A stretch of DNA of 64,000 nucleotides from Lasiosphaeria ovina (taxonomy: Eukaryota > Ascomycota > Sordariomycetes > Sordariales > Lasiosphaeriaceae): contig JAULSN010000010.1 in the NCBI GenBank assembly GCA_033439765.1, positions 434,001-498,000 of the forward strand, written 5' to 3'. Shown here piece by piece: positions 1-12,423 of the stretch. Numbering within the stretch: position 1 is the stretch's first letter; each line of letters begins with the position of its first letter. The position numbers were made by a program, and so were the translations under genes. The notes beneath the pieces are model-generated. The model made no database searches, was not told the origin of the DNA, and worked only from the letters and a program-made list of their open reading frames with translations.

Positions 1-2554
1 AACGTCTTTCCGGTTCCCGGGCCGCCGTGGAGCAGGATGATGAGCCCGTTGCCCTTGCCCTTAATCAGGTCGGTGCTCTGTTCCGTCTGCAGCTTGCTGG
101 TGACGAGCGCGTGGATTAGATCCTTGGTCTCTTGGTCGACGACAAGATGCTCAAACGCCTCCTTGTTCCACGCCACATCCTGGATGCGGTCGACTCTCAG
201 GTCTTCTGCGAACGGGGGAAGTAAGTTAGTTGCTGACAAGGGTTGGAAGAAAACTTCATCAGGTCTACTCACGCCACTTCTTCTCTCGCAGATTGTATGC
301 GACAAGCGTGCTCGGGAAGATCAACAGCTCGGGGACCGGGGGCGGTTCGTTGCATCTCATCACCTCCGGCGCCATCTCCCTACGGTTGGCCTGGTTCATA
401 AACATGGTTTTGTACTTGATCGTGTCCGCATGCAGCTTCTTGTAGGTGTCGAAATCAATCATGTACCTCTCCCCTTGCTAGTTCGTATTAGTATGTGACG
501 ACCTCGGCTCCAAAATCTAAACTTACCCCGGAGAGGTTATTTCCAGTCCCGTCGGTGTCGTACGAGACCAGCTTTGTGTGTCGACAAGCCCACCACATGA
601 CACCCCGGCGCTCAAGCCTGGCATGGAAATCTTCGGCTGCAAACCTTAGCGGCACGACTTGGAGTGTCGCCATGTCGATGTCTGGCTGCCCGTCCTCGTA
701 CTCCAGCTTGATGTCCAAAGTAGAATATTCGCGGAAAAATGCGCCATCGTATTTGTAAGACCAAGCCCTCACGGTCCAGGTTTCGGTTATCTTTGCTGGC
801 TCGCTCGCGGAAGGGGATGGCCGGACATCCGTTTTGGTCGAGGCTTTCATTGTCCAGGAATCGGCTATCCAGCCCTGAATTCCCTTGCTGCTCCTCTCAA
901 GCAGAACCTCACCGGGTCTCACGAAGTAGGGCATCGCAGAGCTCGAGATGCGGCCGTTCGAAAGCTGGCGGTCTACTTCACTGTGGACCCAGCCGTAGTT
1001 CTGATCAATCCACCCGGTGAGCAACTGCATCTGAGTCCTATTGGGTTCTTGCAATGCCCCGAAGTTCGCCGTGGGGCGGTGGCGATACCAGAACAAGTAG
1101 GGGTACTCGATAGGGACGCGCGAGTTCCACATAGGAAAGTCCAACAAGAATGAGGGTTGGACTGTAGTAAAGGCGTTGAATGCAGCGACCATCTCGTCAG
1201 AAAGCAACGCGATAGTCTCTCGAGCCGGCACAGGGTCGGGGAGTGTGGCGCCATCGTCTAGGGCCTTCTTGATGTCCTTCTGTTGGTGGGCGGGAGTAAA
1301 GTGTCGGTAGACAACGAAAGCTACGTCGGGCCTCTGTCGAAGGTATCCGAGCTCATCTGCGAGCGGCGAGTTCCCTTTAAAGCACGGTTCCTTCCGCGCG
1401 GTGGAGCTCCACGAAGGCTCGGCCAAGTAAGTTGCTTCGTCGCCTTCGATTTTATAAAGAATCTGCCATGTGACGGATCTCATGGCGCTCTGTCGGAGGT
1501 TCCGAACTTCTTCTTCTAGCTGGGCCACACGGTCGATCAAGTACTTGGGGGCCTGTGCCTGAACCTGGGCCTGGAGGTCGGACTCCTCGCTGACAAACTC
1601 TTCGGCGGCGGGTGCAGCTGTGGCCGGGACACCTGGCGCAGATGTGCTTCCATTGTTAGCTGGCCGTGCAACGACCGCTGGATTTGGATTGTCGAAAGAT
1701 CCCATGACCACGGAAGCTTCGTGTTCCCTCCTGGCCATCATGAGTCTCTTCTTGTTCTGTTGCTCCAATAACATGAGTTGCATCTGATAATCCTGCAGCG
1801 CATAGGCCCCTCCCACTGGAGCACCTGCGACCGCGGGCTGGTTGGTAGGATGGCTAGGCAGGAGCGCCCCAAGTCTTTCTTTCTCAAACGAGCTTGCTTC
1901 GGTCTGGTCGCGGGAGATGGTCATGTGGCGGAGGTAGCCCCAGTTATCTTCCGCCGCCGAGCCAAGCCCCTGTTGTCGTTGTAGCTGTTGTCGTTGTAGC
2001 TCGGCTATTCCTGTGACCTGGTTTAGCTGTTGCTGATGTTGTGCCCCAGCTTGGCCCTGCATATGGAGATTCTGGGGCAGAGGCTGCACAGCTCCTCGCG
2101 TATGCAGATGCTGGACCACACGCTGCTGCTGCAGCTGTTGTTGATGAAACCGCAGCTGTTGGTGCTGTTGTAGTAGCCCAAGTTGGTCTTGGCGATCTAG
2201 CATCCGCGGCGCCGGTTGCTGCTGTTGCTGGATCCCAATTTGCTTCAATACCTGCTGCTCTCGCAAGTCATCATATTCGAGCAGATCTTGTTCCTGTGGC
2301 CGGGAGAAGCGTGGCGGTTAGCACATGCACGGACGGACACGCTTTGCCGGGCTGTGGTTGGAGGAGGAAGCAGGGGCAGTGAGATTGAGATTACATACCG
2401 TCGGGTCCCGGGGAGAAATGGTGCCGGGCGATCGGTCGTCGTCGGGCCCTTCTCCCGTCTCGGGGGAGGCCGAATGAGATTCAGAATCCCACTGCTCGTG
2501 CTCGGCAACATTAACCGGGACCCACTGCAGAGAACGGTTGTGTTCGTCGCTCAT
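1..2554 (-). CDS. DUF7025-AAA family ATPase, 5' part (runs off left edge)
   Basis: Encodes the N-terminal and central part of a large fungal AAA ATPase. Four exons read continuously: 2554-2399, 2293-527, 477-273 and 205-1, with good GT donors and AG acceptors. Residues 1-52 are acidic and Ser-rich. A Gln-rich stretch follows (about residues 60-170), then a short coiled coil ending near VRNLRQS. After this comes the DUF7025-type domain, with the QGERYMIDFDTYKKLH block at the exon 2/3 junction. The last visible residues, ILLHGGPGTGKT, are the Walker A motif, so the AAA core (Walker B, sensor, arginine finger) lies outside the window. Proteins of this layout are common in filamentous fungi and mostly uncharacterised; ATP-driven remodelling of a substrate is inferred from the fold. 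The start was chosen because exon 1 splices in frame into DLLEYDDLREQQ. I am confident of the family, less so of the first Met. Confidence 0.9.
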
Positions 2555-3939
2555 TTGGAAGCTGGGCGGATTTCTCCGATTTGGCTTCGTCTCGTGCAGT
2601 TCACCAAGTTTATGACGCAGGTAGGCAGGTATGAAGGTAGTAAGTAGTTGCAGCTAGTCGGTTAGGGAGCTGAAATGCAGATGCGACATGTCGAGTCGAT
2701 TGTGAGAGACGACTGACTGGGAGGAAAGAAGAGGGGGGCGAGGACCAACGCCCTCGACCCCAAAACGCAAGATCAGGTGGCTGCTGCCTTCCAGTTGGGT
2801 GGCAGCCCTGCTTGAACTTTGTCTTAGGTTGTCAATTGGTCTGCTTGAAACTTTTGGCTCTCCAACCTCGGCATTCTGATTGGATGTAAACGGCTCTGTA
2901 CGGATTAAAACACAGGCAGGGAAATACCACGAAGGTGCAGGTGCCAGACCCCACAAGGCAGGTGTGCTGCAGCGCGCACCACTGCTGCAGGCAGGGCCGG
3001 GACCAGCCTAAACTCTAAACTGCCCTGGAGATCAAAGGCGGGACAGCAGGCTGTCGGTGCTTCCTCCCATTTCGGGAATATCCTGGGGCAAGAACCAGTC
3101 TTGCCAGCGACGTTCGCCAGTTAAGGCACCGCCCAATCCTGACTCCCTGGAGTGCCATCTCAGGTTCCAGAAATAAATTCGTCGTCCCGGACTACAATGG
3201 TGTCTCGACTCCCGATACCATTTGTCTCTCACAGGACTGCGTGTCAGCCCGAGCTGACTAAGGTACCTATTGCTGGGTGCAATAAGAGCTGTTATAAATG
3301 TGATTACACCGCATATACAATTATCTACTCCGGGCCTTCAAAGTTCGGGTGTGTGGAGCGGAGCGGCCGGCATGGGATGCGCCAGTTGTAGCCGGATCCG
3401 AGAACCTTTCATGTTGGACTCGTGCTTCGTGCTTCCGCCGGGTATTGGCTTTTTATTCGTGACCAACTTCAATCTATATATCGCATACAATTATCTACCT
3501 AATTACCATTATCTACCTAATTACCATTATCTACCTAATTACCATTTCACCTGGAACCTATATTTGATAGGTTCTTTGGACAACCTTTGTATCTAGATTC
3601 TGAGGCGGTTTAAAAGGCCCTGAAATTCTTAACTAACTGGGACTAGAAATTCTCCATTGTGCCCATTGTTGCCTGTTTAGTGATTTCCCAATTCGGCTGT
3701 CGGCATGCATGCAAGGCAGCCGATGGGGCAGTAATTGCACCGTGTCTCCGATTCGTCAACGACCCATCCGTGGATGTGGTGTTCTTGGTGCGGGGTCCAT
3801 CAGTGACCCTTGCCCGACCACCGCCGGAATACTCAAGTCTCAGGGAGAGGTACCTTGAACAGCTCGTCCGCTTCGTTGCCAAGCACCTCACCCAATTCAC
3901 TAATTACCACTTCCCCGTCAAAGCGAAGAGTCAGTAGTC
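2555..3939. other. Intergenic region
   Basis: No convincing gene. It separates the divergently oriented AAA ATPase and HET pseudogene and so should hold the ATPase promoter. It becomes AT-richer after 3270 and contains the 18-bp tandem repeat described separately. Confidence 0.5.
3490..3545. repeat. 18-bp tandem repeat, 3 copies
   Basis: The unit ATTATCTACCTAATTACC occurs three times without change from 3490, followed by a partial copy. Read in one frame it encodes YLPNYH repeats, but the surrounding ORF has no other coding signal, so I treat it as a non-coding minisatellite. Confidence 0.9.
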
Positions 3940-5839
3940 ATGGTTTCATCTGACAGTCTGACCATTACAACAACGCTGACAGAGCCTGCTGGATCCTGCC
4001 CAGTCTGCCGTAGACCCGACGGCAAAGAATCGTGGGAGATCGAGTTTGATGCTTTGCGGGAGGGTGCTGCTCAGGGGTGTGAGGGCTGCAGAGTGTTCTT
4101 GGAAGGAGCTGTTTGGGCCTTGGGCAAGGCGCCAGAAGTAGTTGGTGGTGAGTGCCGCCACGACCATCGAGGCTGCGAGCGGTTCCCCGATAACCAATAC
4201 CTCCCGAAATGCGCATTCAAGGGCAAGTACTCGCTTCGCCTCAAGGTCAGCGCCGGCCAAAGACTCTTCGCCTGGCAGATCCATTCAACGCTCCTACTTG
4301 GTGGCGGGTTGGATTCATGGCATCAACCGTCCTTCACCAGAAACCGTCGACGCAATCGAGTTCTTTACTCCGCCAGGTGTGTTACTACGTTATCATGTTT
4401 ATTATTGTTGTTCTCGACTAAAGCGCATTCAAGGTGCCCGCCAGTTCTACCCTGCAATTGGTTACACCTCCGAGGTACCAAAGTCTCTTGACATAAACAG
4501 ACTAGTGACACCGATCAAGTCATGGCTCCGCGAGTGCGATGAAAATCACCCAGCATGTCAAGAACCTTCGTCAACCTTGCCAGATAGACTTATCGATATC
4601 TCCGGCACGCCTCGACTGGTTGAGCCGACAGGGGAGATCAAGGCCAAGTATGTCACTCTCAGTCATTGCTGGGGCAACAAGAAGGCCACCGACAGCATGA
4701 TGAAAACCACTTCATCCAACATCGACAGCCGGGCAACAGCTGGGACGAGCTCCTACCAGTATTCCGGGATGCGAGTACAATTGCCCGCGAGCTAGGCTGC
4801 GACTACATATGGATCGACTCACTCCGCATCATCTAGGACCAGGAGCAGGACTGGAGGGTGCAGTCAACTAAGATGTCCGGTGTCTATTCCGGCGCCTACT
4901 TCAATATAGTAGCGTCCTCGCTCGGGAACAGTTCGGGCCTGTTATTCCAGGACCGTATCTCCATCACTGGTCCGTCGTAGCGGCCCGTCAAACGACCCTT
5001 GGACACGTGCAAGCAGACACACAAAGGTTTTGGAGGCGCATGATAAAAGAGTACTCCATGCCTGTCCTCACCAAGGACTCTGATCAGCTCGTTGCAGTGG
5101 GCTGCATAGCTCGGAAAATCCACCAAGTCACGGGCTTCACCTACCTTGCCGGGCTCTGGCTTGAGGGCCTCCCTCGCTCCCTTTGCTGGGACGGCTGTGG
5201 AATCTACCGGTCATGGGAAAAAGACGGAGCACAACCCACCAAGCCCAATGGCCCGTCCTGGTCCTGGGCTGCGCGCAAGCCCCATTCACGCATGAAGAAG
5301 ATAGGGTGGCAACACACTGTCGGCTGGGTGCCGGACCCGCGCGTCTAGGTTCATGCAGCCGGAACATTCTGCCGCTATGTCAATGACAACCTATTTAGGT
5401 AGTGTTTATCGGGCCAGTTGGAGATATCCGCACCCTGTATTCCCGCCGCCATTCACAGAGTCACGCAGCCAGGGGTCGGTGGGCCTGAGGACAGTATATT
5501 CTTTATCTTGGATCTCGGTTCGTTCGCTACAAGGTTGCCCCAGACAGAGAAATCAGGTGATCTTATTGAGATTGAGGTGATTCGAGACGAATCAATCAAG
5601 GCCCCGGCGATCATGTAGACAACCTACCAGTCTTCTGCTTGACCCTCGGCAAGGCCCCCGGAACGCGACAACACGAATATGTTTTGGTGGTTGCACCGCA
5701 TCCGGAAACCGCCGGCGCTTACATCCGGCTTGGGCCTGCAGTGGCTATTACCCGAGTCTACGATGACCCTTTCACAGTGGCGCGGATTTACGGGAAGCCC
5801 TTGCAAATATTCGACGTGGAACGTTTTACTTTGCTTTAG
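3940..5839 (+). pseudogene. Decayed HET-domain (heterokaryon incompatibility) gene
   Basis: HET proteins trigger vegetative incompatibility and cell death after hyphal fusion of unlike strains. Recognisable pieces lie in the right order but in different frames. There is an N-terminal CPVCRRPDGKESWEIEF zinc-ribbon-like start, the HET core YVTLSHCWG near 4650, then DYIWIDSL near 4807, then SGVYSGAYFNIVASS near 4880. YLAGLWLEGLPRSLCW follows near 5142 and a C-terminal tail ends RFTLL at 5839. Lesions: a frameshift near 4720-4750, a TAG at 4834-4836 where the family has Gln (CIIQD), the adjacent family Cys changed to Arg, a TAG near 4977 and further frame changes. A likely intron (GTGTGT donor near 4376) precedes the core. 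The gene is clearly dead as DNA. The CAG-to-TAG change is a CpA-to-TpA transition, the RIP signature. Confidence 0.85.
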
Positions 5840-6704
5840 GTCAAGCCCGCGGTGGAGCGCTAGTCTTAGGCCCTAGATTCATGTCTGATGACGGAAGGCC
5901 GGATCCGTCTATATATATGCCCTTCACAGGCCCAGCATCTACCATTTAAGCTTTCTTTGGTGCATACTCGCCAGTCACAGTCCCGGCGTGTAACATAGGC
6001 TAGTAGGGTCTTAGCAGACAACACCAGCATGAAGTCAAATTCCGTCTGCATTGCATCGTCTGCTTTGTCAGGGGCCGCGGCAACAAACCAGAGTGCCGCC
6101 CTGAACCACCGTGAAGGCCCTTGAGCCTGCTGCTTTGCGATATTGAGTTGATATTGGCCCGCAAAGAAAACCAACTGAGACGGCCTAATGCACCTTTCGC
6201 CTTGCCCATTAACCAATGACGAGTGTGAGCAGCGCCATGGCTTTCTTCCCAGCGGGCAACAACTGAGACACCTGCAACTGTCGGCATCTCAGTGCCGGCC
6301 GCTGCTGTTACGATGGCGTCGTTGTTCGAGAAATTGCGCACGCTGGAAAATCGCACCCGGATAGCCAAAGCCCATCTACAAACTAAGCTCGACCATCCGA
6401 GGGTAGCATTCTGGAGTGAAACAGGCACGAAAAGAGACTCCTTTTGTAATTATTGCTGACTGGTTTCAAAGGTTGCAAATCACACGAGTTCCTGTCGCCT
6501 CGGCACGGGATCAAGAATATCATTGTGGACTATTTGCTAAAACTCGTACAGTCAACCCCCTGAGATGCAACTAATTCAGACCGAACTTTTGGTTGTGCCC
6601 CCAAACACCCAAAAGCCCCAAGATGATATTAGAAAGCTCGTCTCTATTACCGAAACCAGCGTAGCGAGATGATCTGACTAGAGAAGAGACACAAGACACT
6701 GGCC
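5840..6704. other. Intergenic region
   Basis: Open frames exist on the minus strand (5866-6428), but they lack recognisable motifs, start context and splice structure. I see nothing supportable. Confidence 0.4.
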
Positions 6705-7205
6705 TCAGTCAGTTGAGATGCGCGTAGCGCCGTGGACCTGGTAGCTCCCGTCGTGCATGCCGGCGGGGACGAGGAGGACATAGACATCCGAGTTCTGCAC
6801 GACGCCGCAGGGCGTCGTGTACTGGTGGGCGATGGTGCGGTTGGCAAACGAGCCCTGGCAGACGCCTTACTGGACATCGATGATGACGCCATCGGTGCGC
6901 GGCACCACGTTCATGAACGAGATGCCCGGCGACGGGGCCGCGAACGCCGGCCACGACGGGTACACGCCGGTGGCGGCCTCCAGCAGCCCGCTGCGCGCCA
7001 CGATCATGTAGGACGTCCACCAAATGGTCTGGTACGGCTTGTCGTTGGTCAGCGGCTATATCGCCCACTGCGCGACCACATTGGACGACCGCACGCCGAT
7101 GCCGGGCAGCTTGATGACGTAGTACACGGCCGTGTTCGCGACCGACTGCGTGACCATGGGCAGGGTGGCGTTGGCGGCGCGGAATTGGGCGAAGATGTCC
7201 GACAT
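6705..7205 (-). pseudogene. Unrecognised 166-codon gene with two in-frame stops
   Basis: From ATG at 7205 one reading frame runs 167 codons to TGA at 6707-6705. It is broken only by TAG at codon 50 (7058-7056) and TAA at codon 113 (6869-6867). Codon use is GC3-rich and the product reads like a folded protein: TAVYYVIKLPGIGVRSS, then PYQTIWWTSYMIVARSG, SPGISFMNVVPRTDG and VYVLLVPAGMHDGSYQ. I do not recognise the family; it has no signal peptide or clear membrane helix. Both stops can be derived from Gln codons by one C-to-T change in a CpA context. This is either a recently inactivated gene or, less likely because of the TAA, one read through or edited at the mRNA level. Confidence 0.7.
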
Positions 7206-8368
7206 GGTGGGTGAGAGGTTCTGGTTGTTGGGCTGGCAGAGGGCTGGTTTTAGAAGGTTCTGGGTAGCTCAGTAAAGGGACGAATGGATTGTTCTGATCT
7301 CTGAACTTTCTTACTTTTTTTTTTTTTTGAGTCTCGTCCTCTTCTTATACCCAAACCTTCGGATTTTCGGTCCTCGGACGCCGGGGGTCTTTATCAATCC
7401 CATACCGGTCTTTGTCTCGCCTTCATTCCGACCTCTTACAATGCCCATAGTTTGAAGTGCGGCACCCGAGCCAGCGTGTTGCTCATAGCGTGAGGTTCAT
7501 GGAAGCGTCTGGTCTGCCAAGCTGTGCCAGCTGTTGGCCGAGTAGAAGGCCCCTATTCGTGGGGCTTATTGTACGACGGGGTTGGGTCCCTCTTCTGGAG
7601 TGCGATCTCGGGGATAGGTGGAGAGTGAGGGACATGCATATCTCTGATTGTAGACTAGCCGGACTGCGTTTTGCTGCAGCAAGACAGAAGAGGCCGCGCT
7701 CAGCCAGCTCAGTGCCGCCACCGGGCCAATCAAATGCACGGTGAAAGCTCCCGCGAAAACACAAGACCAGCGCTAGCTATGCCATGCAAATGAATGACAG
7801 TTCTGCGGGCGTGTAACACGCCATCGCAAATCCTAATATACACGGGCAAGAATTTGGATGCCCGCGGGGATAGCGAAGACATTCGGGAGAGGCCTCATCG
7901 CCTGTGAGAAATGAGGACAATGGGGCTGACGCGGGGACCGTCTTGAAAGCAGCCTGCACTTCCTTCTTGTCCGTTTCGTGAACCCATCCCAGTTCATAGT
8001 TCATCAGCAATCAGAAGAGCACAATCTTCTGTCCCGGTTTACCCAGTCCACCATGTTCTTCACCCTACCCCTTTTCACCCACTACCTACAGCATAAGGAG
8101 AAAACTGGCACGGATGCAATACGTCGTGACACTCGGGTACAAGCAGACTCCGCCTCCCGGAAACCCAACCGGTCTGTATTCGATCGCCTCCCAAGCTTTC
8201 AGTTTTCCCGCTTTACGTCTAGGCGAAGGCTAATCTAACGACTACTGGGTCCTAGAAGCCGACTCCACTCCAACTGATCTCCACTGTTACGCTCTCCTAG
8301 CAACGAAAAGGGGCCGCGGAGCGGCAGGGTTAGAGTGGGGCCTAAAATAAAAATAAAGACTTTGGCCG
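7206..8368. other. Intergenic region
   Basis: Contains a run of T at about 7315-7328, 110 bp upstream of the minus-strand pseudogene start and thus perhaps part of its promoter. No convincing coding region was seen in the rest. Confidence 0.45.
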
Positions 8369-10266
8369 TTGGTTGACCCCTGTAATAATTACGTCATGTT
8401 TATTTACCTCTGCCAGAACGCGACGCGGCGATCGAACGTATGGATCTACAATCATCTCAAACAATCCGATTGTACCGAATGGCCCGGAGAGCAGTGGCAA
8501 TGCCTCGTGCAAATCGCAATGATAAGGAATCACTCATGTCCCGGCTGGAGGAGCACGCCGGGGAGTGGATTGGTGACAACGCTCCACAAGGCCATGTCGG
8601 TCGCGTCTTACTACTTCTCCCTGCCCGACCATCGTAGTGGAGTCGTCGATCCGAACGCGCGCTATTATACCATGGATGGGGACGAAATCACCTTCAACGA
8701 CGTGCCTCTCGCCAAGATTGCCAAAGACGTCGAGAACATGATCAAAAAGAAAGTCCCTACCGACCGCCGCACCGAAATCTACCACAAGGTCCTCACCGGG
8801 ATGCCGGGCTACCAGGAAGTCCGGATACGAAAAGCACTGCTAGCGTCTATGCGACACCCCTGACGCCCTTCTCGAAACCTCGTGATGCCACAGTTACCAA
8901 CCAGGACCTCCTCGATGCCCTCGCCCCCGCCGCAGAGATCACGCTCGCACACGCAAAGCGTATCGGCATCCAGATCACCTAGTGGGACGCCATGTCCAAC
9001 GGGGCGTTTTTCTGCTCCATGTCATTCGGCGATGGTGTCAACGGCGGCCGACTCGGTCGTCCCCACACTCTCGAGGACGTCCCCGTCCATTACTTTCGCG
9101 ACAAGCTGATGGACTAGATCGATGAGAGCCTCAAAGGGCCCAACGAGAGGAAGCAAGCCGCGCGCAAGGCCATCTGCCTGGACTTGGCCGACACCGAGAT
9201 AGAGGAGTACACGCGTCTTGTTGCTGCAGACCGCAAGAAGCTGAATGAAGAGGCGGAACGCCCGTCGACCCCGCCTACGCGCGAGGAGTGGGCGAGGCGA
9301 ATCCTAGAGGACGGCCGGGTCGTCAAGACGATCGGTCAGGCGATGAAAATCGTCTTGATGAACGAGGCTGTCGAGGAAGTCGATGAGACTATCGACTGGG
9401 AGACACCGAAGCCGATGGGAATCCGGCGGGGCCGGAAGGAGGTTGAAGGATCGGTGGTTACGCCGCACTAGGCTCCGCTGGTATACGAAGGCGGGCTCGT
9501 TCCGGATACGCACGTGGACCGGGACTGTGACCAGGTGCGGGCCATGATCAAGACGTTTCTTTCGTCCTGGGACTGGTCGGCCGAGACTTTCCGGTTAGCA
9601 CTGGGGGCGAGCGTATCGAGGGATAAGTTCATTACATTCCTAAAGAAGCGCGGCGTCGATGCTGCCCAGTTGCGGTCTGCGGCATACTTACTGAGCTGGG
9701 AGTTCTTCAATCGGCGCCAAAAGCTAGCTCTGTCCATCGTCGACGTGGATTTTCGGGATGACCTGAAGACTCTTGAGAAGAACCTTCGAAACGAAAGTCT
9801 TTCTGAGCTGCAGCGCGTCCTGGGAAAGACCCAAGAGGAAGAGCTTGAAGCTCTGACAGAGAAACACTACAAGGAGGTGAATGCTCTGCTAGCGGCTCAG
9901 AAGGAGCGGACTGAGGCTTTGAATAAGGCTCACATAGAGCAGTTGAAGGTTTTGAGAGAGGCTACGCCGAGGATGTCGACCCGAAGAAACAGAGCTCCTG
10001 GGCACGGTCTTCGAAACGAGAGTCTGTCGGAGCAGATGCGCGTCCTGGCAGAGGCCCAGGAGACAGAGAGCAAGGCTCTGAGCAAGGAACATGAGAAGGA
10101 GCTAGAGATTCTGCATAACACTCAATACCAGGAGTCGAAAACTTTGGAGAAGGCTAACGAGGAGTCGATGAAAGCTCTAGTTGAAGCCCATCCTGGAAGT
10201 TCGAACCGAGGAAAGAGAGCGTCGGACGGCCTAGATGGTGGTCGGACCAAGAGGACGCGCAGTTAG
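8369..10266 (+). pseudogene. DUF7726-like coiled-coil gene broken by a frameshift and three TAGs
   Basis: The upstream frame (to 8863) carries DPNARYYTMDGDEITFNDV and DVENMIKKKVPTDRR. It passes by a one-base shift near 8820-8860 into a frame that is open to 10266 apart from TAG at 8980, 9115 and 9469. The central block beginning CDQVRAMIKTFLSSWDW and ending EFFNRRQKL resembles the fungal DUF7726 fold. The last 165 residues are a strongly charged coiled coil made of two 75-residue repeats, ending in a basic KRTRS tail like a nuclear localisation signal. All three TAGs fit CAG-to-TAG. Function is unknown; DNA binding or structural roles are only guesses. The 5' end is uncertain between 8369 and about 8600. 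Confidence 0.7.
9784..10233 (+). repeat. 225-bp coding tandem duplication
   Basis: Units 9784-10008 and 10009-10233 both begin CTTCGAAACGA and encode 75 residues starting LRNESLSE. The period is exactly 225 bp, so the duplication kept the frame. Divergence between the units is clear in the second half, so it is not very recent. Confidence 0.85.
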
Positions 10267-11242
10267 AGTTCAACGCTCCTTGGGATATCGTACATTAATT
10301 ATATTTCACACTCTATGGATGGCCTAATTGGTTGGACGTACAGATTGATTCAAAAGGTAGAGGTTCACTTCATAGCAGCTTGGTTGTATGGGACGAATCT
10401 GGGCATTCACAGTTGCTATTGTCGTTCGTGGCCCTGAGCTGCGGTGAGTTGTGTTGAGCTACTGCTGATCTGCTCTAAGTTCTCCCTGATTTACTAATCT
10501 AAGGTGATCCTACTGTAACACGCAGCCGCCGCACAGCCCAGAAGCCCATGTTCTATCCCTCCAGCTAAAATTGCCTTCGAAAGAAACGTAGATGCCGCGG
10601 ATGAACAAACTCTGAGACTCAGTTCTAACCACACGTTACGGTTCTGGTGTGTACCCCTAGATCTTAAAGGCTTTATCTCACAACAGTATATTTGAGCATT
10701 TGCAGGGGTAATGGAGACACACTGCAGTTATAAAAAGAGGATTGCTGCGCGCACCTACCCCTTTTGCTCGGTGCACCCACCCAATGATAAAATCATATGC
10801 CTGGCACTTGACATCAACCACCCAGCTTTTGCCGTAGCAAATTTGGTGTTTTGGATGGAGCCGCCCATGCATCTCATCCTTGCCCTGGCAGGGCACCCTG
10901 GCTTGAACCAGGATATAACCCACACCCAAATCCCATCTTCACCGTACTCGAGGGCGGGTAGGCGTGCGCGTTCGGCCTTGCGTGCCTCCCACTGTATTAC
11001 GGCCTGGCGAGGGAGATGGAGTTCATGATGCCATCTAAATGTAACCGGGTTCGTCAACACGGCATAGCGACAGGAAGCGGAAGCAGTCATTACTTACCTG
11101 ATTGACGAGGGTTGAAAATTGCTTCATTTGCGTTGTGTGGCCGTTGCAGGAAAATTGTGTAAAACTAAGCGAAGGTAAGGAAAAGGAAAAGGAAGTGGAA
11201 AAGCGATCTCCGCGATCCATGAATGTCGATCCCAATCCCGAC
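10267..11242. other. Intergenic region
   Basis: No gene supported. Terminators of the flanking convergent genes must lie here. A GGTTCAAGCC-like box on the minus strand near 10910 was examined as a tRNA and rejected. Confidence 0.5.
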
Positions 11243-12004
11243 TCAGCGTCTCCGTCCACCCGACACGTCAAAATGTGACATCACCCCAGGCCTCCCGCCA
11301 AACGGCCCATCGCCACCTCCCTCCATCGAAGCCAACATCTTCCTCATCGCCGTCCCATTACTCCCGCCCGGCCCAATCCCATACACCGCCTCCCCAAACA
11401 TGCGCAGCTGCATCGGAAACCGCCCATCATTATAATGATCCGACACATCCGCCTTTTCCACCGCAGAATCCAACCTCGCCCACGGATCTTCGCCCTGCCC
11501 ATATCGCACACACTCGGCCTTTTTCTCCTCGTTCCACCACGCCGGCAGCAGTCCTCTCTTGCTTGCAACCTTGTCCAGGAACCTTTGGAACCCTGCCACC
11601 CCGTCTCGTGAACCGCCGTAGATGCTGTCCTCGTCGCATTTGCCGTCAATCTTGTAGTTGTCCTCCATGCGCATGCGGTATGCGTCGATAAGCAGGTGGA
11701 ACACGTCTTTCTCGGGTCGGTCGTACAGCCAGGTGCCGTTGTCGAGACGAGTGAAGGGGTCAGAGACGGCGGCGTCGAGGGCGCTCGAGGTGGGAGGGGC
11801 GCTGCTGCGCTGCGGCGGAGGCGCGGTGGTTTGGGATGGGCTGCTGACGCGCGGCGGGGGATCTTGTTTGCCGCAGATTTTCTTGTGCGTCTTCCAGTCG
11901 TCTTTTTGGCAGTCGCGCGAGCAGTAGGGGGTAGTGCTGCATTTGGCGCAGTACTTGAGGGACACCTCGGGAGGGCCCTTCTTACAGGCGGTGCAGGCAG
12001 GCAT
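11243..12004 (-). CDS. MYND-type zinc finger protein
   Basis: A single-exon gene of 253 residues. The N-terminus is a complete MYND zinc finger: C4, C7, C19, C22, C28, C32, H40 and C44, spaced CxxC-x11-CxxC-x5-CxxxC-x7-HxxxC. MYND fingers bind two zinc ions and mediate protein-protein contacts. A Pro/Ser-rich linker follows (about 47-75), then a helical region containing DVFHLLIDAYRMRMED and WNEEKKAECVRYG, and a Gly/Arg-rich end. This resembles uncharacterised fungal MYND proteins with a C-terminal partner-binding domain. The frame stays open upstream to 12166, but I prefer ATG at 12004: it stands in the context GCCGTCGCCATGCC, and the upstream 54 residues are low-complexity. There is no sign of decay. 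Confidence 0.85.
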   Translation of the reverse strand: MPACTACKKGPPEVSLKYCAKCSTTPYCSRDCQKDDWKTHKKICGKQDPPPRVSSPSQTTAPPPQRSSAPPTSSALDAAVSDPFTRLDNGTWLYDRPEKDVFHLLIDAYRMRMEDNYKIDGKCDEDSIYGGSRDGVAGFQRFLDKVASKRGLLPAWWNEEKKAECVRYGQGEDPWARLDSAVEKADVSDHYNDGRFPMQLRMFGEAVYGIGPGGSNGTAMRKMLASMEGGGDGPFGGRPGVMSHFDVSGGRRR

Positions 12005-12423
12005 GGCGACGGCGGGTTTTGGATGTTGAGGGCGGTGCTGTTGGAGGGCAGGTGGGAGGGGAGGAGCGATGGAGGAAACGAGAAGGGAATTGGAACTGGG
12101 GTAAAGGGTTGTTTCTTTGCTTTTTATTCTTTTTTTTCTTTGGGCAGTTGGGCGATTGGGCGGCACCCGTCCTTTTCCGGCGCTAACAGACAGTTACGTC
12201 ATTTGGTATCTTCCTTCTGGAAGGTTGTGAGGTCTCCCATGAGTTGATAAGTAGGTGTTGGTCCTCGGCAGCGTGTTTACCGGAATCTCAAGCCGCGAAG
12301 GCCCTGCTTGCGGCAACACGCTTTCCCGCCTACCATGTCCCAGCTATTGACTGCATGCCCGATCCCGATGCGGTGCGCGTGGGTTTGGATGTTGGCTGCC
12401 AGCCTGGCGACATTGCCTTCCCT

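Noticed and set aside
2041..2647. Plus-strand frames over the Gln-rich ATPase exon
   Set aside because: Antisense to a CAG/CAA repeat tract, which keeps several frames open by composition.
3490..3545. CRISPR-like repeats
   Set aside because: The units are head-to-tail with no spacers, and the genome is eukaryotic.
5866..6428. Minus-strand frames of 116 and 142 codons
   Set aside because: Overlapping frames of equal quality, no motif, no consistent splice structure.
10840..10990. tRNA-like T-arm (CCTGG TTCAAGC CAGG on the minus strand)
   Set aside because: No matching acceptor stem, D-arm or anticodon arm at the right distances.
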